Source: Alteraurantiacibacter hainanensis (GTDB taxonomy: Bacteria; Pseudomonadota; Alphaproteobacteria; Sphingomonadales; Sphingomonadaceae). Taken from it: 64,000 nt of DNA. The stretch is from assembly GCF_036321025.1 (NCBI RefSeq), contig NZ_JAZAPB010000002.1, positions 1,674,001 to 1,738,000 of the forward strand, read 5' to 3'. Positions 62,301 through 64,000 of the stretch are shown here, piece after piece (position 1 is the first letter of the stretch; each line of letters starts with the position of its first letter). Both the position numbers and the translations under genes were made by a program. The notes beneath the pieces are model-generated. The model ran no database searches and was not told where the DNA came from. It saw only the letters and a program-made list of their open reading frames with translations.

Positions 62301-63825
62301 CTCGCCCATGTCTGCAGATGCAATGGCCAAGGCTTCAAATGATGCGATAATGGGGATGCTGAACAAGCTCCATGATCGCGCAGTTGTCGAGGCGGAAAAG
62401 CGAAGCTGGAGCAGGACTGGCGGGCTATCCGAGCTCGCCTGGGCATTCGGCGAATTTGGAAAGCGCGATCCGGATCGCGCCATCGAAATCGCAACCAAGA
62501 ACTTTCAGCCAGGGCTTCACGAGACAGCAGCCGGAAGGCTTGTCGGAGCGCTCTCCGAGATCGAGAACTTTGATCCGGCTCGGATTCTCGATCTTATTAT
62601 GACCTTCTCGGCCGATGGCTTCTCGCAACCGGAATGGCAGAACAGCAGTGCGCATGCACTGCGCAACATCGCTTCTCGGCTGAATGGCCTATCGGACGAG
62701 GTGCTGAACCTCCTCGAGAGCTGGATTGATGACGATGCCGAGGCGATCGAGAAACGGATCGCCTCAAGAGAAGAGGCCGATCGGCGCAATGCCAGATTCC
62801 AATCAGTTGGCGCGCGTCAGCAAGAGAGGGCTCCAGAGCCTTTTCTGTTCGGACCAAGAGACAGTTGGCGCGCCCTGCCCGGCGACAACTACACGATCTT
62901 TTCCGCGATCTTTGCCGGTATGACCAGTAGAGACGAAACGGATTGGAACCAAGGTCTCGCGTTCCTCGAGCGGCACCTTGCTCGAGCAGAAGATCCGATG
63001 ATTTGGGCCTCCCTTCTGGAGCACTATGGCGGAGCCCTGAGTCATTGCGAGATTGAGCGCGTAAACGCCCTGCTACAGGGCATACTAGATAAGTATCCCG
63101 GCGCGTTTGATTACCCTGGTCTTGCGTCTGTCCTCTGGTCGCTGCGCATGCCAATCGATCCCGATCTATTTTCCTCGATAATGGATCGCTGGCTCAGCTC
63201 GCCAATGGCCGAACTTCGCCAGACGGCGGCCGAGCTCGTCACGGGTGCGATCCTTGTCGATCCGGATGAGCACCGGTTTCCAGACTGCTTTGCGAGTGTT
63301 GAGATGGCCGATGCTGCAATCGAGCGAGGCACTCTATTTACGGCAGTATCCGCTTGGAGAGAGACTAACGTCAAGATTCGGGAACGAGCCCACCTCATGT
63401 TGCTGGAGGCGATCCCGGAGGTCGACGGAGATGGCGCCAAAGCGATCGCGCGAATATTCCCTCGTCGACGGCAGCTACCGGCGGACACGATGACGTCAGA
63501 GCTTCTACAGGCGATATCGAAGAGCCCCCAGGTTCTGAGAGCATGTCTCGGGTATAGCTTCTACGAAGCGCTGCGCGATCTTCTGCTTTACCCAAAGTGG
63601 GCGGATACTGTTCTCGAGATATGCGAGCGCGCTTTCTCGGCATTGGCTGAAGAATTGGAAAGCCAGAGCCTCGGCCACAGCGCGACCGAACTGGTCGGCC
63701 TCACCATCGCTCTTCAGCGCTCCGGCGGCAGCACCCGAAGCCGTGCGATGGACCTCTATGAGAAACTGCTGGATGCGCGCGTTTACGGCGCTGAAAAAGC
63801 GGCAAAGGATGCTTCGCGGGCCTAG
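59383..63825 (+). CDS. Large STAND-type P-loop NTPase, candidate defence protein
   Basis: A 1480-residue protein. Residues 1-200 form an alpha-helical N-terminal region with no recognised family. The NTPase module follows: Walker A GEAGSGKS (233-240), Walker B VVLLVDQLD with Asp303, a sensor-like VVVSSRPF near 343, and a helical/winged-helix tail (RRPFALKLFADLARR ... LLERW). From about residue 520 to the end it is helix-rich with TPR/HEAT-like periodicity and Trp-rich segments. This three-part order of effector, STAND ATPase and helical sensor is that of anti-phage Avs-type and NACHT proteins. No Shine-Dalgarno sequence is evident; an in-frame stop just upstream fixes ATG 59383. Lower GC than the rest of the window suggests transfer. 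Confidence 0.8.
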   Translation: MSSTVLATWLFTELGALALSWGAKGFVGVLKDKKARQDLADACSDAIEAAAQAAPELREDLTSETFVGKAILPTIRALLADPSQLAREEALARDFINIFVKQWIGENETVDDTLARVFRADRNVLDEAFTAFFKELKSGLYRSPHWREMQHAITSEVTLETLNVLRREVSLAAGQRSGRAIEVEEAIANAAEASAGLRNWQTEIEGKHIINPARERVLERIRSEPHGTTLLVGEAGSGKSALLATLFDELESLGIRPFGIKADQIPAAAGSMNDVAEALGLEDRLEERIIALAREGPVVLLVDQLDAVSAIMDHQTQRMNLLLRLISSVQNATRRADLELHVVVSSRPFEAQHDPRFAQLKATEIRLGMLPLEAVEEFLSEIGIPPGSLSPELRESLRRPFALKLFADLARRGEDLERLTGSELLERWLATADLGRGEEAKETLDFLETLAKEMVETETLWRPADRFDLDYRDAVRRAEACGLIVRADGRLSFSHQAWLDDFQAKAFRSGTDLAEFAIERQDTLFIRTTVLRGLQRLRAVDRGAYARACNALLGDDRTRRHLRHLLAEVFGSAMEPIDLEVGWIANWIAEDPSLAGRALGHVAPNWATWREPLGRHLPAMMQNPALEWHAAKLLIEEVKIDPQNGARLVLRYWQDESFDLRAFDVIQATGELSHGLEERARQSIERRNADPYVMGQLLTNLHERGSYQDAASLLACWANALENLEGDQASIYELEKLVEQAPLEYLEALLPFFLEVVRQNVGEVLNGTAVFPRSGSLPYDWSYRDRKDTIFGALVLAVRRAMQESPTTAWSLLKEAATIEIDQVQELVADGLMAAGKELADETAKFLLSDERRLSISEVHVNGSDGIGRTIQGWHSRQLVSVVADNCSDEQVSRLRDAIEAYDRYDRISLKKESLEFARNSLAWNEDARLGLLSGLAARTLSSTRRRQVQEWEQAQTPIEGAPNTIGMARTVGSPMSADAMAKASNDAIMGMLNKLHDRAVVEAEKRSWSRTGGLSELAWAFGEFGKRDPDRAIEIATKNFQPGLHETAAGRLVGALSEIENFDPARILDLIMTFSADGFSQPEWQNSSAHALRNIASRLNGLSDEVLNLLESWIDDDAEAIEKRIASREEADRRNARFQSVGARQQERAPEPFLFGPRDSWRALPGDNYTIFSAIFAGMTSRDETDWNQGLAFLERHLARAEDPMIWASLLEHYGGALSHCEIERVNALLQGILDKYPGAFDYPGLASVLWSLRMPIDPDLFSSIMDRWLSSPMAELRQTAAELVTGAILVDPDEHRFPDCFASVEMADAAIERGTLFTAVSAWRETNVKIRERAHLMLLEAIPEVDGDGAKAIARIFPRRRQLPADTMTSELLQAISKSPQVLRACLGYSFYEALRDLLLYPKWADTVLEICERAFSALAEELESQSLGHSATELVGLTIALQRSGGSTRSRAMDLYEKLLDARVYGAEKAAKDASRA

Positions 63826-63857
63826 TCCGTCGCGAGTGTAGCGGAGTTGCTGGATCC

Positions 63858-64000
63858 CTATCGGGAAGCTCCAGCACGTCCGCACGCTGTCACGAGTTCG
63901 ACCGCGTCGGTCTCACTGAGCGCGCCCGTCCGATCGACCAGGCGGCACTCAAGCCATGCTGCCAGATCGGCAGCAAAGCCGAACGCGCGCGAAGCTTTGC
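63858..64000 (-). CDS. Possible C-terminal end of a gene cut by the right edge
   Basis: An open frame enters from the right edge and ends at a TAG at 63858-63860, giving 46 residues (for example FGFAADLAAWLECRLVDR and SETDAVELVTACGRAG). The composition looks protein-like, with GC-rich third positions and amphipathic helices, but it is too short to identify. It would be convergent with the NTPase gene, 32 bases apart. Confidence 0.4.
   Translation of the reverse strand, partial: KASRAFGFAADLAAWLECRLVDRTGALSETDAVELVTACGRAGASR

Noticed and set aside
1..64000. CRISPR arrays, insertion sequences, prophage structural genes, rRNA
   Set aside because: No regularly spaced repeats, transposase or integrase motifs, terminal inverted repeats, phage structural proteins or rRNA sequence were seen.

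Overview
The window is from a high-GC alphaproteobacterium, most likely a sphingomonad of the Erythrobacteraceae (Erythrobacter/Altererythrobacter-type). The basis is gene content and protein character: a complete exosortase A (XrtA) exopolysaccharide locus, a DnaE with degenerate PHP histidines of the kind I associate with sphingomonads, a GTTC-N7-GTTC LexA-type box as used by alphaproteobacteria, and dense, ATGA-coupled genes. Genus is inference only. No gene-free gap exceeds about 255 bases, and I see no insertion sequence, CRISPR array, rRNA or replication origin.

Layout. 1-4212: truncated SAM methyltransferase, divergent ATP-grasp protein, secreted RTX-type M10 metalloprotease, SDR oxidoreductase. 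4466-6796: sdhB, a GFA-family protein and zapE. 6793-25156: the XrtA locus. Its leftward arm runs acyl-CoA ligase, PLP decarboxylase, terminator, polysaccharide export lipoprotein, chain-length protein, tyrosine kinase, outer-membrane barrel, ATPase, polysaccharide deacetylase, FemAB-like protein, glycosyltransferase, exosortase (fused to an EpsI domain) and amidotransferase. Its rightward arm has a GNAT/FemAB-like protein, an acyl carrier protein, a degenerate hydrolase-like protein and alpha/beta hydrolase 1. Together these should build, export and length-control an extracellular polysaccharide and anchor or sort PEP-CTERM proteins; no PEP-CTERM substrate lies in the window.

25147-43979: housekeeping genes: RNA methyltransferase, NAD(P)H-hydrate repair enzyme, ilvD, N-formylglutamate amidohydrolase, ispE, ETF-ubiquinone oxidoreductase, a UDG-family protein, lytic transglycosylase, moaB, a VOC protein, a SplB-like radical SAM protein behind a LexA-type box, an OmpA-family protein with a 27-proline linker, dnaE and three small hypotheticals. 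44029-57805: lolD/lolC, a DUF885 peptidase, an amino-acid permease, recG, a small secreted protein, sdhE, mfd, an EAL phosphodiesterase and nadK.

57888-64000: a tRNA-Asn with its own promoter and terminator, followed by a stretch with visibly lower GC and different codon use. It holds a small hypothetical gene, a HEPN/MltR-like protein with an R-X4-H motif, an 88-residue acidic protein and a 1480-residue STAND-type P-loop NTPase with a long helical C-terminal region. This tRNA-adjacent cluster looks like an acquired island and is the best candidate here for an undescribed system, plausibly anti-phage defence. That role is inferred from architecture and context, not demonstrated.
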